Assembly: GCA_040388605.1 (NCBI GenBank)
Contig: JAZKBN010000062.1
Location: forward strand, 1-64,000
Direction of reading: 5' to 3'
Length of the DNA stretch: 64,000 nucleotides
Source: JAZKBN01 sp040388605
GTDB taxonomy: Bacteria; Bacteroidota; Bacteroidia; Cytophagales; Flexibacteraceae
Position 1 is the first letter of the stretch, and each line of letters begins with the position of its first letter. Below the pieces are notes generated by a model. The model made no database searches, had not been told where the DNA came from, and saw only the letters and a program-made list of their open reading frames with translations. The position numbers and the translations under genes were made by a program. Below are positions 1 through 9,323 of this stretch, in pieces.

Positions 1-105
1 TAAAACCTACAGAATTTTGCATTAATATTGTAAGAATCATTGTCTGAATTTTCCTGTCGGTTTTGCCGACTCCCCCAATTAAACACACCAAAGTTTTAAA
101 CAGGC

Positions 106-1962
106 ATGTTAAGAGCGAAATTTGTTGCCCTGCTTTCCGTATTCCTGCTGTTAGCAGGCATACCCGCATGGCCGCAGGTAACCATTATTGTTAATAAGGT
201 ACCGGCTTACACACCCTTAACCGATACGCTGTATATGGCGACATCGCTCAATAATTGGGAGCCGGGGAATAAAAATTACATGTTCACCCGTCAGAAAGAC
301 GGCACTTTTATTTTAAGCCTGCCCAATGAAAGCCGCCCCTTCCAGTTTAAAATAACACGCGGCAGCTGGCCCTCCGTTGAGGGCGATATTCACGGCGGCA
401 AAATTGGCGACCACGGCCTTACCGGGTTCCAAAAAATGCCTCATACCGAAATAGTGCAGGTGGTAAGCTGGGAAGACCTTGCCAAGACCCAAAGCTGGGA
501 TATAGTTGTTCAGCACATGCCTGCCAACACCCCGCCGGATGCCCAGATTTACATTTCCGGCAACTTTAATAACTGGAAAGAAACAGACCCCAATTACAGG
601 CTTATTAAGTTCGACGACGGCAGCTATGCCATTAAAATTCAGAAAACCAATACAGATACCCTTGTTTATAAATTCAACCGGGGCAGCTGGAAAGCGGCTG
701 AATGCCGAGATAACGGCCGCCTGCTTCATAACCGCGCCACCGTTTGGGATAACGGCGTTTCTAATGTTTCAATAAACACCGAAATTTTAGCCTGGCAGGA
801 TTTGCAGGGAGGTAAAAACCTGTTTCTCGCCATAGTATTAATAATGGCGACCTGCCAGGGCCTGATTCTGATTGCCGTTTTACTCAGTAACAAAAACCGA
901 AACCTGCAGAACAGCATTGCCCTTGCCGGTTTGCTGTTTTTAACCGGCCTGGCCCTCTTTGCCCGTCTTGCCGTTTATAATTACGATTTCTTTTTGCTTC
1001 AGCCTAAGCTCTACGTATTATCTGATTTTATTTATGTGCTCTATGGCCCGGCTGTATGGTTTCTTACAAGGAGCGTAATGGGCATCAGCAGCAACAAAAC
1101 CGGGGTGCTTATCTTCTTTAGCGGTGTGCTGGTTATAACGGTTGCAGTATTCCTGCCTGTTGTTGTAGTGCCGGAAGAAGATTTTACAATGGGTATTTTA
1201 ACCGGTCGGTACGATACCTTTTTCCATACCTGCTCGGCTTTAGCCTCGGCTTACAATATTATCATATTTGTGCTTTGTGCCCGCCTGCTGGGTACCGATG
1301 GCGGTTCTTCTTTGCGGGAAGAGCGTTACAGAAAGGCTAAAGCTTATGCGCAGGCCACGCTGGCCTGGAGCGGATTTGTGATGCTGCTTTGGCTCTTTGC
1401 CGATATTGTTTTCGGTGTAAGCGCATGGTTTCACTACGAGGCATGGAGCGTACTGGAATCTATAGTAGACCTGCTTTGGATTTTCCTTGCAGCAGGAATC
1501 TATTTCCAGGGGTACCTGTACCTGCGCTCGCCGCATATTTTCTTCGAGCCCCGGGTTGAAGCCGGGCCCGAGATAAATGCACAAACACATCATAAGGAAG
1601 ATTTACAGGAGCTCAAGCAGCAGCTTGATGCGCTTATGCAAAAGGCAAAGCCTTACCTGAACCCCAAGCTCACCCTTGAAGACCTGGCTGAAAGCATGCA
1701 CATAAACCTGCATACCCTAAGCTGGCTTATTAACGACGGCTATGGCAAAAACTTCTTTGATTTTGTAAATGAATACCGAATAGAAGAGTTCATACGCCTT
1801 TCGCGCAACGAGAAGTTTAAGAATTATACTTTTTTGGCCGTTGCCTTCGAGGCAGGCTTCAATTCTAAAACCACCTTTAACCGTGTATTTAAAAAGCATA
1901 CCGGCAAAACACCACGCGAATACCTTGGCCTGCCCTATGAAATGCAACCCGATGAAATGTAG
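106..1962 (+). CDS. 7TM-AraC hybrid regulator with two exported starch-binding-like modules
   Basis: The 618-residue protein starts with a signal peptide (cleavage near the PAWPQ at about residue 23). Two tandem modules of about 100 residues follow; each has an L/F-NNW motif near its start and a K-x-x-RGSW motif near its end, as in CBM20/AMPK-glycogen-binding-like E-set domains. About seven hydrophobic segments occupy residues 238-500, and an AraC-type helix-turn-helix lies at about 520-610 (AGFNSKTTFNRVFKK, GKTPREY). This architecture implies a one-protein sensor: the ligand module outside the cytoplasm, DNA binding inside. Whether the modules bind a glycan or another ligand cannot be told. 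The start has no obvious ribosome binding site, normal for this phylum. AraC identity is sure; ligand role is inference. Confidence 0.85.
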   Translation: MLRAKFVALLSVFLLLAGIPAWPQVTIIVNKVPAYTPLTDTLYMATSLNNWEPGNKNYMFTRQKDGTFILSLPNESRPFQFKITRGSWPSVEGDIHGGKIGDHGLTGFQKMPHTEIVQVVSWEDLAKTQSWDIVVQHMPANTPPDAQIYISGNFNNWKETDPNYRLIKFDDGSYAIKIQKTNTDTLVYKFNRGSWKAAECRDNGRLLHNRATVWDNGVSNVSINTEILAWQDLQGGKNLFLAIVLIMATCQGLILIAVLLSNKNRNLQNSIALAGLLFLTGLALFARLAVYNYDFFLLQPKLYVLSDFIYVLYGPAVWFLTRSVMGISSNKTGVLIFFSGVLVITVAVFLPVVVVPEEDFTMGILTGRYDTFFHTCSALASAYNIIIFVLCARLLGTDGGSSLREERYRKAKAYAQATLAWSGFVMLLWLFADIVFGVSAWFHYEAWSVLESIVDLLWIFLAAGIYFQGYLYLRSPHIFFEPRVEAGPEINAQTHHKEDLQELKQQLDALMQKAKPYLNPKLTLEDLAESMHINLHTLSWLINDGYGKNFFDFVNEYRIEEFIRLSRNEKFKNYTFLAVAFEAGFNSKTTFNRVFKKHTGKTPREYLGLPYEMQPDEM

Positions 1963-2283
1963 GCGATTCGGCATTATTATAATCGGCTTACAAAGTTGAG
2001 GTGCCAAGCCGGTTTGCGACCGTTTTAATTTTACTGTTTCGGCACATTAACCTGAAACTTAATGCCTGGGGCTTTTTTTGCTGTGCCATGGTTTGCAGGT
2101 ACTTGCAGGCGGTACCATGCCCCGTTTTATAAGCCGGAACCCGAAACGCAGGCAGTACCGCAGTTTATTTTCTTAATGGGCCGAATGCCTGTGCCTGATG
2201 CTGTATTCTTGAACAAAGTTTGACATTGCTGATTTAATCGGCTATTGTTGAAACCCACACACCAACACCGAAAATACGCCCTT
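1963..2283. other. Intergenic region, nothing recognised
   Basis: About 320 bases separate the AraC regulator from the next gene. I see no convincing TAnnTTTG promoter element, no strong hairpin with a T-run and no RNA gene. A TTG codon at 2245 is in frame with the downstream gene, but it would add 13 polar residues before the signal peptide, so the ATG at 2284 is preferred. Confidence 0.5.
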
Positions 2284-4975
2284 ATGATTATTCGCCCGGT
2301 CGGCATTGCGCTGTTTTTCATGCTCCTTTTCAGCAAAGCCGAAGCACAGTATATTTCTCTTTCAGAAACAGTGCCGTTTACCTGCCCGGTGGTTTGTACC
2401 GGCGGCTCCTTTACCGTCAAAATTTTCCAGGTTCAAAGGCTGCCCAACGGCAGCGAGGTGCAGGCAGAGCTTTCTGATGCAAACGGGATCTTCGGCGCCG
2501 GAAGTCAAAATTTGTCGGTGGCTGCTTACAGCACCAACGGTGGTACCAATTATACCAACGGCCCTTATACTTTTCGCGGCGATGTAAGCGACCTGATGGC
2601 ACGCTTTATTATTCCTGCCGGCACCTTGCCCGGTACAGGTTACAATATGCGCATTCGCTCTTCAAGCGGCTACCATTCATCTGATAATTTCCGCTGCCCG
2701 GGGCAAGGGCATATAACTGTAGTGGCGGGCAGCAGCCCCCTGCCTCCGGTTACACAAACAACCTCAGGCGACGGACAATGGGTTGGTCATATTTACACTT
2801 GGGTGCCTACCACTGCCGGACCCATTAACACCCCGACTTTAGTGGATGCCCAGCACTTTTTCGATTCTGTAAATTATAAAGGTCACGCCCGTTACGATTC
2901 GCTGAGCCTCGATATTTCTTTCAGCACCACCGGTGGGGTTCCGGGAAGCGCGGCAAACGGCTCAAGCTTTACCTGCGGCTCAAATGCCTTTGTTAACAAT
3001 TATGCCATGCGCCTGAAGCGCAGGCAGAATTTTTCGCCCGGCAGGTACAATTTCAGCATTGCCGGCGACGACGGAATCCGTATGAGTACCGACGGGGGCG
3101 CAACATGGCTGCTCGATTCCTGGCAGGACCAGGAATATGTTAACAGCACCAAAACCACGGCCACCGCTAACCCAAATGGCTTGTGCCTGAACGGCCCCTT
3201 AGATTTGGTTATTGAATACTTTCAGCACCCTGCCGATGCAAGGCTAACATTTAAGGTTACTCCCTTCAACCTCCCTGTTAGTCCGCCGCAAAACACAGTG
3301 GTTTGCGAAGGTGCAGGCCGGGCCCAATTCCAAAGCGGTTCAACTGATCCCGGAAACCAGTACCAATGGCAGGTAAGCACAGATAATGGCGCAACCTTTA
3401 CCAATATTACCGACGGACCCGGCTACTCCGGCGTAACCACGGCCAATATGCAGGTCTTAAACCCCGGCATTTCTATGGCCGGCTACCAATACAGAATGGT
3501 GCTTAGCAATACCTGCGTTATTGCACAACCATCGGCCGCTGCCATGCTGAATGTTATAAAGAAACCATATTTTACAAACAGGCTTCCGGCAGACACTACT
3601 GTTTGCCCGGGTTCTGTGTTATCGTTCGGCATATCGGCAGAGAACGCGGCAGCTTACCAATGGCAGGAAAATACAGGGGCAGGCTTTGCAGATATTAACG
3701 GTAATGTATCTGCTAATCAGCCTGTTTTCAATTTGGCTTCCGTGGCTCCCGGTTCAAACGGGTATAAATACCGTGTTCGCTTAACAGCCAATCAGCCATG
3801 TACCGATATTCTGTACAGTGACCCTATAGAAATTAGGCTTAGCCCTTTGGCAGAATTAACCGGGCAACCACAGGATTGGCTTTTATGCACAGGCGCACCT
3901 GCAATATTTTCTGTTTCTGCTGCAAATACTACCAATTACCAATGGCAGGCCGATACAGGTACAGGCTATTATGATATTAACCCGGCTATGTTGCCCGGAG
4001 CTCAAACCCGAACATTAACCATACCTGCTCCGGCTGAAAAAATGGCGGCATGGCACTTCAGGTGCGTCGTCAGCAATATTGGTTGTACAGCAACTGCTGT
4101 CAGTAATTCTGCCGGGTTTAACAGGCAGGCGGCACCAATAATTAACCTGCAACCTGCAAACCAAACCATTTGCGAGGGTGATACAATTGTTTTCGCGGTT
4201 TCTTCCACGCAACCTGTTAGCTATAGATGGCAGTCAGATACAGGCTCAGGCTTTACTGATATTAACACATCTGAATACACCGGTGCAAACACTGCAACAC
4301 TTCGCATAAATGCCCCGAAGGCGGCCATGGAGGGTTATAGATTCCGGAGCGTGGTAGCAAATATTCCGGATTGCGGCCCAAATACAATCAGCGAAGCAGT
4401 AAGCCTCAACAGGCTGCCTCCGCCTGTAATCAGCGTGCAGCCGGTCAGCCTGGTACTTTGCCGCGACAGTTCAGCAAGATTTACCGTATCATCTTTACAG
4501 GGCGGCATTAAATACGGCTGGCAGATAAGCATAAACAACGGCAGCACCTGGGCCGATTTATCAAACAGCGGTCTCTACAGCGGTGCGCAAAGCAATACCC
4601 TTATTGTAAACAACCTGCCCGAAGGGTCGGAAACAGCCATGTTCAGGGCTGTACTTTCGCAGGAATGCGGCGATGGCGCTACTAGCGCCCCGGCAGATTT
4701 GAGCCGCTGCTGCGTTGTGCAGGAATTAACCAATATTATTACCCCCAACGGCGACGGTAATAATGATCGCTTTGGTACCTATTCATGTTCTTTTACAGCT
4801 TTCAGCCTGCAGGTTTTTAACCGTTGGGGTAAATTGATTTACAAANNNNNNNNNNGACCCGGTAAACGGTTGGGATGGTGGTAACATGCCAACGGCAACC
4901 TATTATTACCTCGTAGATTATACCTTCCAAAACCAAAGCTTTAAAAAATCAGGGTACTTTGTTTTGAGCAGGTAG
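2284..4975 (+). CDS. PA14/Ig-like surface protein with CHU_C (type B) sorting domain, interrupted by a scaffold gap
   Basis: The ATG at 2284 begins a clean signal peptide (MIIRPVGIALFFMLLF...AEAQ). An Ig-like domain and a PA14-like module (RYNFSIAGDDGIR) follow, then about five Ig-like repeats of roughly 95 residues, each marked by Y-x-WQ and, in most, a TGxGFxDI-like motif. The C-terminus is a CHU_C 'gliding motility-associated' domain (NIITPNGDGNND, NRWGK), a type IX secretion signal. Ten N at 4846-4855 interrupt this last domain. The sequence after the gap continues it in a different frame (PVNGWDGG...YFVLSR) to a stop at 4973-4975, so the true gap length must be a multiple of three. The first 300 residues resemble those of the protein at 30253. 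Likely cell-surface or secreted; binding target unknown. Confidence 0.85.
4846..4855. other. Scaffold gap of 10 N
   Basis: Ten consecutive N inside a CHU_C domain. The flanking sequence belongs to one domain but in two frames, so 10 is a placeholder; a true length divisible by three restores the protein. Confidence 0.98.
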
Positions 4976-5385
4976 GGCAGCTTAAGGTGTTTATATACAG
5001 TTTATTGCAGTTATGTTTTGTTCTTTGACGGGGCATTGCGTTTATGGCCTATGCAGTATATTTAAGTTTCAGGGAATATTTTCCTAAATAGCAGCTTAAG
5101 GGGCCTGCATATTGCCTTTAAGCAGGCGCAACCTAAGACTTACAGGGCTATTGTTATAACATTGGCAGTTTTGCATGCGCATAAATGCTGCCTTAGGCCA
5201 TTTATAAAAATAAGTCAGCTAAATTTGCCGTCCGAAAACCACGGGGAATTTCCGCCGGTCATAGGTTAGGTTATAAGCGCAGGAACAATTCTGCAATAAA
5301 ACCTGTTAAGGTAATTGCCCGCAGGCCGGGCATTTTGCCGAAATAAATCAACAGCAAAAACATAACATTTATTAACACCATAAGT
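4976..5385. other. Intergenic region before icd
   Basis: About 410 bases. It holds a small hairpin (GCCTGC at about 5104, GCAGGC at about 5122) without a T-run and a candidate promoter element (listed separately). No coding frame with credible composition was found. Confidence 0.5.
5220..5227 (+). promoter_or_regulatory. Candidate -7 promoter element for icd
   Basis: TAAATTTG matches the Bacteroidota -7 consensus TAnnTTTG. It lies about 160 bases before the icd start; no clear -33 TTG is visible at the right distance, so this is tentative. Confidence 0.35.
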
Positions 5386-6618
5386 ATGGCAAAAATTAAA
5401 GTAGCTAACCCCGTAGTGGAGCTCGACGGCGATGAAATGACCCGAATTATTTGGAAGTTCATTAAAGACAAGCTTATTATGCCTTACCTCGATCTCGATA
5501 TTAAATACTTCGACCTCGGTATAGAGCACAGGGATGAAACAAATGACCAGGTTACCGTTGATGCCGCCAATGCAATAAAGCAATATGGTGTGGGTATTAA
5601 ATGTGCCACCATTACCCCTGACGAAGCCCGTGTTGAAGAATTTGGCCTGAAGCAAATGTGGAAATCGCCGAACGGAACCATCAGGAATATTCTTGACGGC
5701 ACCGTGTTCCGCGAGCCCATTGTTATGCAGAACATACCCCGCTTGGTACCTAACTGGACAGCCCCAATTGTTATTGGCCGTCACGCCTTTGGTGACCAGT
5801 ACCGCGCTACTGATTTCGTAACCAAGGGAAAAGGAAAGCTGACCATAACCTATACGCCTGAAGACGGCTCGCCTGTACAATCTTTCGATGTATTTAATTT
5901 CAAAGGCGACGGCGTGGCAATGGCCATGTACAACACCGATGAATCAATAAAAGGATTTGCCCATTCATGCTTTAACCAGGCATTAATGAAAGGCTGGCCT
6001 TTATACCTTTCAACAAAAAACACCATCCTTAAGAAGTACGACGGAAGGTTTAAGGATATTTTTGAAGAAATATATCAAAGCAATTACAAAGAGAAATTCA
6101 AGGCAGCGGGCATAACCTATGAGCACAGGCTTATAGATGATATGGTGGCATCGGCTTTGAAATGGAACGGTAACTTTGTTTGGGCCTGTAAAAACTACGA
6201 CGGCGACGTACAAAGCGATACCGTTGCACAAGGTTTCGGCTCACTGGGCCTTATGGCATCAACACTGGTTACGCCCGATGGCAAAACCATGGAAGCGGAA
6301 GCTGCCCACGGTACTGTAACCCGCCATTACCGCGATCACCAGGCCGGTAAACCCACTTCAACCAACCCGATTGCCTCTATCTTCGCATGGACACGCGGAC
6401 TTGAGTTCCGTGCCAACCTTGACGGCAATGCTGAATTGCTTCAATTCACCAAGGCATTGGAAGAAGTTTGTATCGAAACAGTTGAAAACGGCAACATGAC
6501 CAAAGACCTTGCTGTATGCGTACACGGCAACAAAGTTGAGCATGGCCGTGATTACCTCTACACCGAGGAGTTCCTTGAATTGCTGGACCAGGGCCTGAAA
6601 AAGAAGCTCGGTAAATAG
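5386..6618 (+). CDS. icd: NADP-dependent isocitrate dehydrogenase (eukaryote-like, dimeric type)
   Basis: The 410-residue protein catalyses oxidative decarboxylation of isocitrate to 2-oxoglutarate in the TCA cycle, producing NADPH in the cytoplasm. It shows the subfamily II (IDH1/IDH2-like) signature: VVELDGDEMTRIIW at the N-terminus, the substrate loop KSPNGTIRN followed by ILDGTVFREP, the metal-binding region around LIDDMVASALK and KNYDGDVQSD, and EAAHGTVTRHYR near the NADP site. Length fits the family. It is transcribed alone, with its own terminator 17 bases downstream. The start at 5386 (MAKIKVANP) matches family N-termini. Function is firm from sequence. Confidence 0.97.
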   Translation: MAKIKVANPVVELDGDEMTRIIWKFIKDKLIMPYLDLDIKYFDLGIEHRDETNDQVTVDAANAIKQYGVGIKCATITPDEARVEEFGLKQMWKSPNGTIRNILDGTVFREPIVMQNIPRLVPNWTAPIVIGRHAFGDQYRATDFVTKGKGKLTITYTPEDGSPVQSFDVFNFKGDGVAMAMYNTDESIKGFAHSCFNQALMKGWPLYLSTKNTILKKYDGRFKDIFEEIYQSNYKEKFKAAGITYEHRLIDDMVASALKWNGNFVWACKNYDGDVQSDTVAQGFGSLGLMASTLVTPDGKTMEAEAAHGTVTRHYRDHQAGKPTSTNPIASIFAWTRGLEFRANLDGNAELLQFTKALEEVCIETVENGNMTKDLAVCVHGNKVEHGRDYLYTEEFLELLDQGLKKKLGK

Positions 6619-6634
6619 TAATTGAATGAACATG

Positions 6635-6677
6635 AAAACAGCCAATCACCTCGAAAATGATTGGCTGTTTTGTTTTT
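6635..6677. terminator. Terminator between convergent icd and Nudix genes
   Basis: Perfect 14-bp stem (6635-6648 with 6658-6671; AAAACAGCCAATCA and its complement) with a 9-base loop, followed by a T-rich tail on the plus strand and preceded by A residues. It can serve both the plus-strand icd and the minus-strand Nudix gene. Confidence 0.88.
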
Positions 6678-6700
6678 ATTAATGTTTAAAAGCTATTGAT

Positions 6701-7225
6701 TTATAATGTGTTATGCCTTTTTATTATATAGTCTGCCGCAATAATGGTTTTAGCATCAATGAATTGGGCTTGCTGCAGGGCGGCAAAATCAAGGTTGTGA
6801 ATGGTCAGCTCTTCGTCTTCATGTTCGAGCCCGCCGCCGGCATGTACCTGTCCTGATACTTCGCAGTAGTAAATATGTATAAGCTCGGTGCTCACGCCCG
6901 GCGACATATAGCAGGAAACTATAAGTGTTAATTTATCGGTTTTAAAGCCGGTTTCCTCTTCAATTTCGCGCTGAATGGCGGTTTCAGGGGCTTCGTCGTC
7001 GTCAATAACACCGGCAACAATTTCGAGCACAGCTGTATTGGTACCTGCTCTCCACTGGCTCACCAGCACATATTCCTGCGCCTTGGTATTATAGACCATA
7101 GCCGCAACCGCATTCCTGCGGACAAGCAGCTCACGCTCAACGATTTTACCTTTCCCGGTTTCCACTTCAAGCACCAGGTATTTTGAATAGCCGCTGTAGA
7201 TTACATCGCTGCCTTTGATTTTCAT
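6701..7225 (-). CDS. Nudix hydrolase, ADP-ribose pyrophosphatase type
   Basis: About 174 residues from the start MKIKGSD. A textbook Nudix box is present: GVIDDDE, seven residues, then REIEEETGF, supplying the glutamates that hold the catalytic magnesium. The fold after the box (SCYMSPGVSTE, the proline-glycine loop) fits the ADP-ribose pyrophosphatase (NudF-like) branch, which hydrolyses ADP-ribose to AMP and ribose 5-phosphate. An ATG further upstream (7246) is possible, but 7225 has an A-rich leader and matches family N-termini. A small unknown gene lies 96 bases upstream on the same strand, and the pair may share its promoter. A macrodomain gene elsewhere in the window (50946) would act on related ADP-ribose compounds. 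Confidence 0.9.
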   Translation of the reverse strand: MKIKGSDVIYSGYSKYLVLEVETGKGKIVERELLVRRNAVAAMVYNTKAQEYVLVSQWRAGTNTAVLEIVAGVIDDDEAPETAIQREIEEETGFKTDKLTLIVSCYMSPGVSTELIHIYYCEVSGQVHAGGGLEHEDEELTIHNLDFAALQQAQFIDAKTIIAADYIIKRHNTL

Positions 7226-7321
7226 TTGTGGTATTTTAGCTGCCATGAAATCGGCAGTCAATATTAAAGAGTTGGGGAGATAAATTAGGTTTGGCATGAA
7301 ACAGCTCAACCACCTGCGAAC

Positions 7322-7711
7322 CTACGAGCTCAGCTTCCGCATCACTTCAATATTAATATAAAGCTCATTTTCCGGCAGGGGCAGGTTATTGTTTTGTCTG
7401 AAACCTTCGGCCGGTAATTGGTATTTGCTGCGCTTGCCGTATTTGCCGTTCAGGTATTCTGTAACGGTAATGTTAGAGTTGGGTTTATAGGCGCTTTGCT
7501 TTTCTTCAAAAAGGGAAATATCGGCAGGCTTCAGGAGCTGTATTACCTTGGAGGGGGCGGTTAGGGCAGCGCCGTAATTATGCAGGGCCTCGTTGAGGTT
7601 AATAATAATATCGTCGGCATCTTTCACCGATTTGGCTTTAAAGGCAAAAAGCAGCCTGAAACGCTGCCTGAGCAGGTTAAAGCTGTAATTGTTATCTATA
7701 TAGAAATCCAT
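7322..7711 (-). CDS. Small protein of unknown function
   Basis: 129 residues, no signal peptide or membrane segment. The sequence is a mixed alpha/beta type with a hydrophobic run RFRLLFAFKAK near the N-terminus and a central acidic helix (DADDIIINLNEAL). I recognise no family. A good promoter element lies 31 bases before the start, supporting a real transcript, and codon use is like the neighbours. The Nudix gene lies directly downstream on the same strand, so the two may be co-transcribed. No function can be assigned. Confidence 0.65.
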   Translation of the reverse strand: MDFYIDNNYSFNLLRQRFRLLFAFKAKSVKDADDIIINLNEALHNYGAALTAPSKVIQLLKPADISLFEEKQSAYKPNSNITVTEYLNGKYGKRSKYQLPAEGFRQNNNLPLPENELYINIEVMRKLSS

Positions 7712-7741
7712 GTTGGGGTTTGCCGCCTGCTTGATTTAGGG

Positions 7742-7749
7742 CAAAGGTA
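7742..7749 (-). promoter_or_regulatory. -7 promoter element (TACCTTTG) of the small unknown gene
   Basis: On the minus strand the sequence reads TACCTTTG, an exact match to the Bacteroidota -7 consensus TAnnTTTG, 31 bases upstream of the ATG at 7711. A -33 element is not obvious. It suggests the 7711-6701 pair is a transcription unit distinct from the long operon upstream. Confidence 0.65.
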
Positions 7750-7809
7750 CAAAATAGGCAATGAAGGTTTTTGTTGCAGGTATGTGGCACCGGCTTTTCG
7801 CGCAAATAC

Positions 7810-9306
7810 TTATTTGCCCGGCTCGGGTCCGTATTTATTCGAGCCTTTTACGGCTTCGGCAAAAAGCGGAACTATGGGAAAAAGCAGCCACCAGCCGGTC
7901 ATATCAGCATCGTGGCAGCGGCGAATTCCAATTGAAATATAAGCTGTTATATATGCCAGTACATAAGGAATTGCAAACAGCCAATAGCCGAAAGTTTGTA
8001 AGGGATGTTCATAAAAAGCTTTCAGGCCCGGCAGGCTAACCGGGTAAAACAGGTACAGCCCAACAAGGAAAGCAAGCTGCACCGCATACATATTCCTGGA
8101 AAGGCGGCCTTTAAGCAGGACATGGAAAACGGTTGGCAGCATGAAATTGGTGCTGCCTGCCAAAGTTTGCCCTATAGCATCTGCCCCGGTCCTGGCCTGT
8201 ATTGGCCCTGCATTTAATGGGGCGGTTTTATTACCCAAGCTTACACCCAACCTCTCTAAGCCGGTTTTTGCCGATTGATCTCCGGCATCGGCTGCTTTTT
8301 TATACCACTTCAGGGCTTCAACCGGGTTCTTTTCTATCCCGAAACCATTTTCATAGCATAAGGCGAGCTGGAATTGCGCCTCGGTATTGTCTTTAAAAGC
8401 AGCATTGCTGTACCAGATTACGGCCTGCTTAAAATCTTTGGGAACCCCGATGCCGTAGAAATAAAGGTCGCCGAGGCGGTTGGCAGCCAGGTGCATGCCC
8501 TGTGCCACTGCTTTGCTGTACCATTTAATGGCTTCTGTATGGTTTTTAACCACGCCTGTGCCGGAATCGTAGCAGGCGGCGAGGTTAAATTGCCCTTCGG
8601 CATTGCCGAGGTTGGCGGCTTTTTGGTACCATTTTACTGCCTCTGAGGGGTCAAGGCTTACGCGGTCACCATAATAATAAAAATCTCCGAGGCGGTTGGC
8701 GGCTTTGCCGTCGCCCAGGGTTGTGCCATACCTGTACCAGCGTAAAGCTTCGCCAATATTCTGATCAACAAGAATGCCTTTTTCGTAGTTATGTCCCAAT
8801 TTAAACTGGGCCCCGGGGATGCCTGTTTTTGCAGCTTTGAGCATTTCGGCAAGCTCGTTTACGGGCTCAGTATTGCTTTCAGCGTTTAGCCTTGCCTGCT
8901 CAACTTCCATTAAAACATCTTCTGCAGGCGTTAACGGCCCAGGAAGAAGTGTTTCATCAACAAGGGCATGTCCGGTTGCAGCTACTGAAGGTTTTGCACT
9001 TTCTTTTTCAACCGGGCCGGCTTGTGTGGTAATTGCTGCATTGGCTTCTTGCGCGGCTTTTTCCTCCGCTTCCTGCTTTAACTTATTGGCTTCTTCTGCC
9101 TCAAGCTCTTCGGCAGTCAGCAGCCGGGTTTTCTTTTGAAGATCGGCAAGCAGGCTCTTAAAATCTTCGGGACTAAGGTCAGGTATGTAGTACCTGAAGC
9201 GTTCGAAATACCCATGCTCCTGTTCAGCTGTAAACCTGCCCTGCCGCGCAAACAAATCCTGTATGCGCTTTACAAGGTTGGGGTTAATGTCAGATAAATC
9301 GGGCAT
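7810..9306 (-). CDS. Sel1-repeat protein with C-terminal DUF805 membrane domain
   Basis: 498 residues. An N-terminal helical region (MPDLSDINPNLVKRI, about residues 1-70) and an A/E/K-rich segment are followed by about five Sel1-like repeats (residues 155-350; motifs such as AQFxLAxCYExGxGIEKN and EAxKWYxKAA), alpha-helical repeats that mediate protein-protein contacts. The last 100 residues are a DUF805 domain with about three membrane segments and its signature (GRLSRNMYAV; RRCHDADMTGWW; KGSNKYGPEP). It is the last gene of the tubulin/actin operon, 17 bases after another DUF805 protein whose N-terminus shares the pattern MPxLSxxNPNL. Probably an inner-membrane scaffold of that system; this role is inference. 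Confidence 0.85.
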   Translation of the reverse strand: MPDLSDINPNLVKRIQDLFARQGRFTAEQEHGYFERFRYYIPDLSPEDFKSLLADLQKKTRLLTAEELEAEEANKLKQEAEEKAAQEANAAITTQAGPVEKESAKPSVAATGHALVDETLLPGPLTPAEDVLMEVEQARLNAESNTEPVNELAEMLKAAKTGIPGAQFKLGHNYEKGILVDQNIGEALRWYRYGTTLGDGKAANRLGDFYYYGDRVSLDPSEAVKWYQKAANLGNAEGQFNLAACYDSGTGVVKNHTEAIKWYSKAVAQGMHLAANRLGDLYFYGIGVPKDFKQAVIWYSNAAFKDNTEAQFQLALCYENGFGIEKNPVEALKWYKKAADAGDQSAKTGLERLGVSLGNKTAPLNAGPIQARTGADAIGQTLAGSTNFMLPTVFHVLLKGRLSRNMYAVQLAFLVGLYLFYPVSLPGLKAFYEHPLQTFGYWLFAIPYVLAYITAYISIGIRRCHDADMTGWWLLFPIVPLFAEAVKGSNKYGPEPGK

Positions 9307-9323
9307 TTAGGGCGGTTTAGTAC

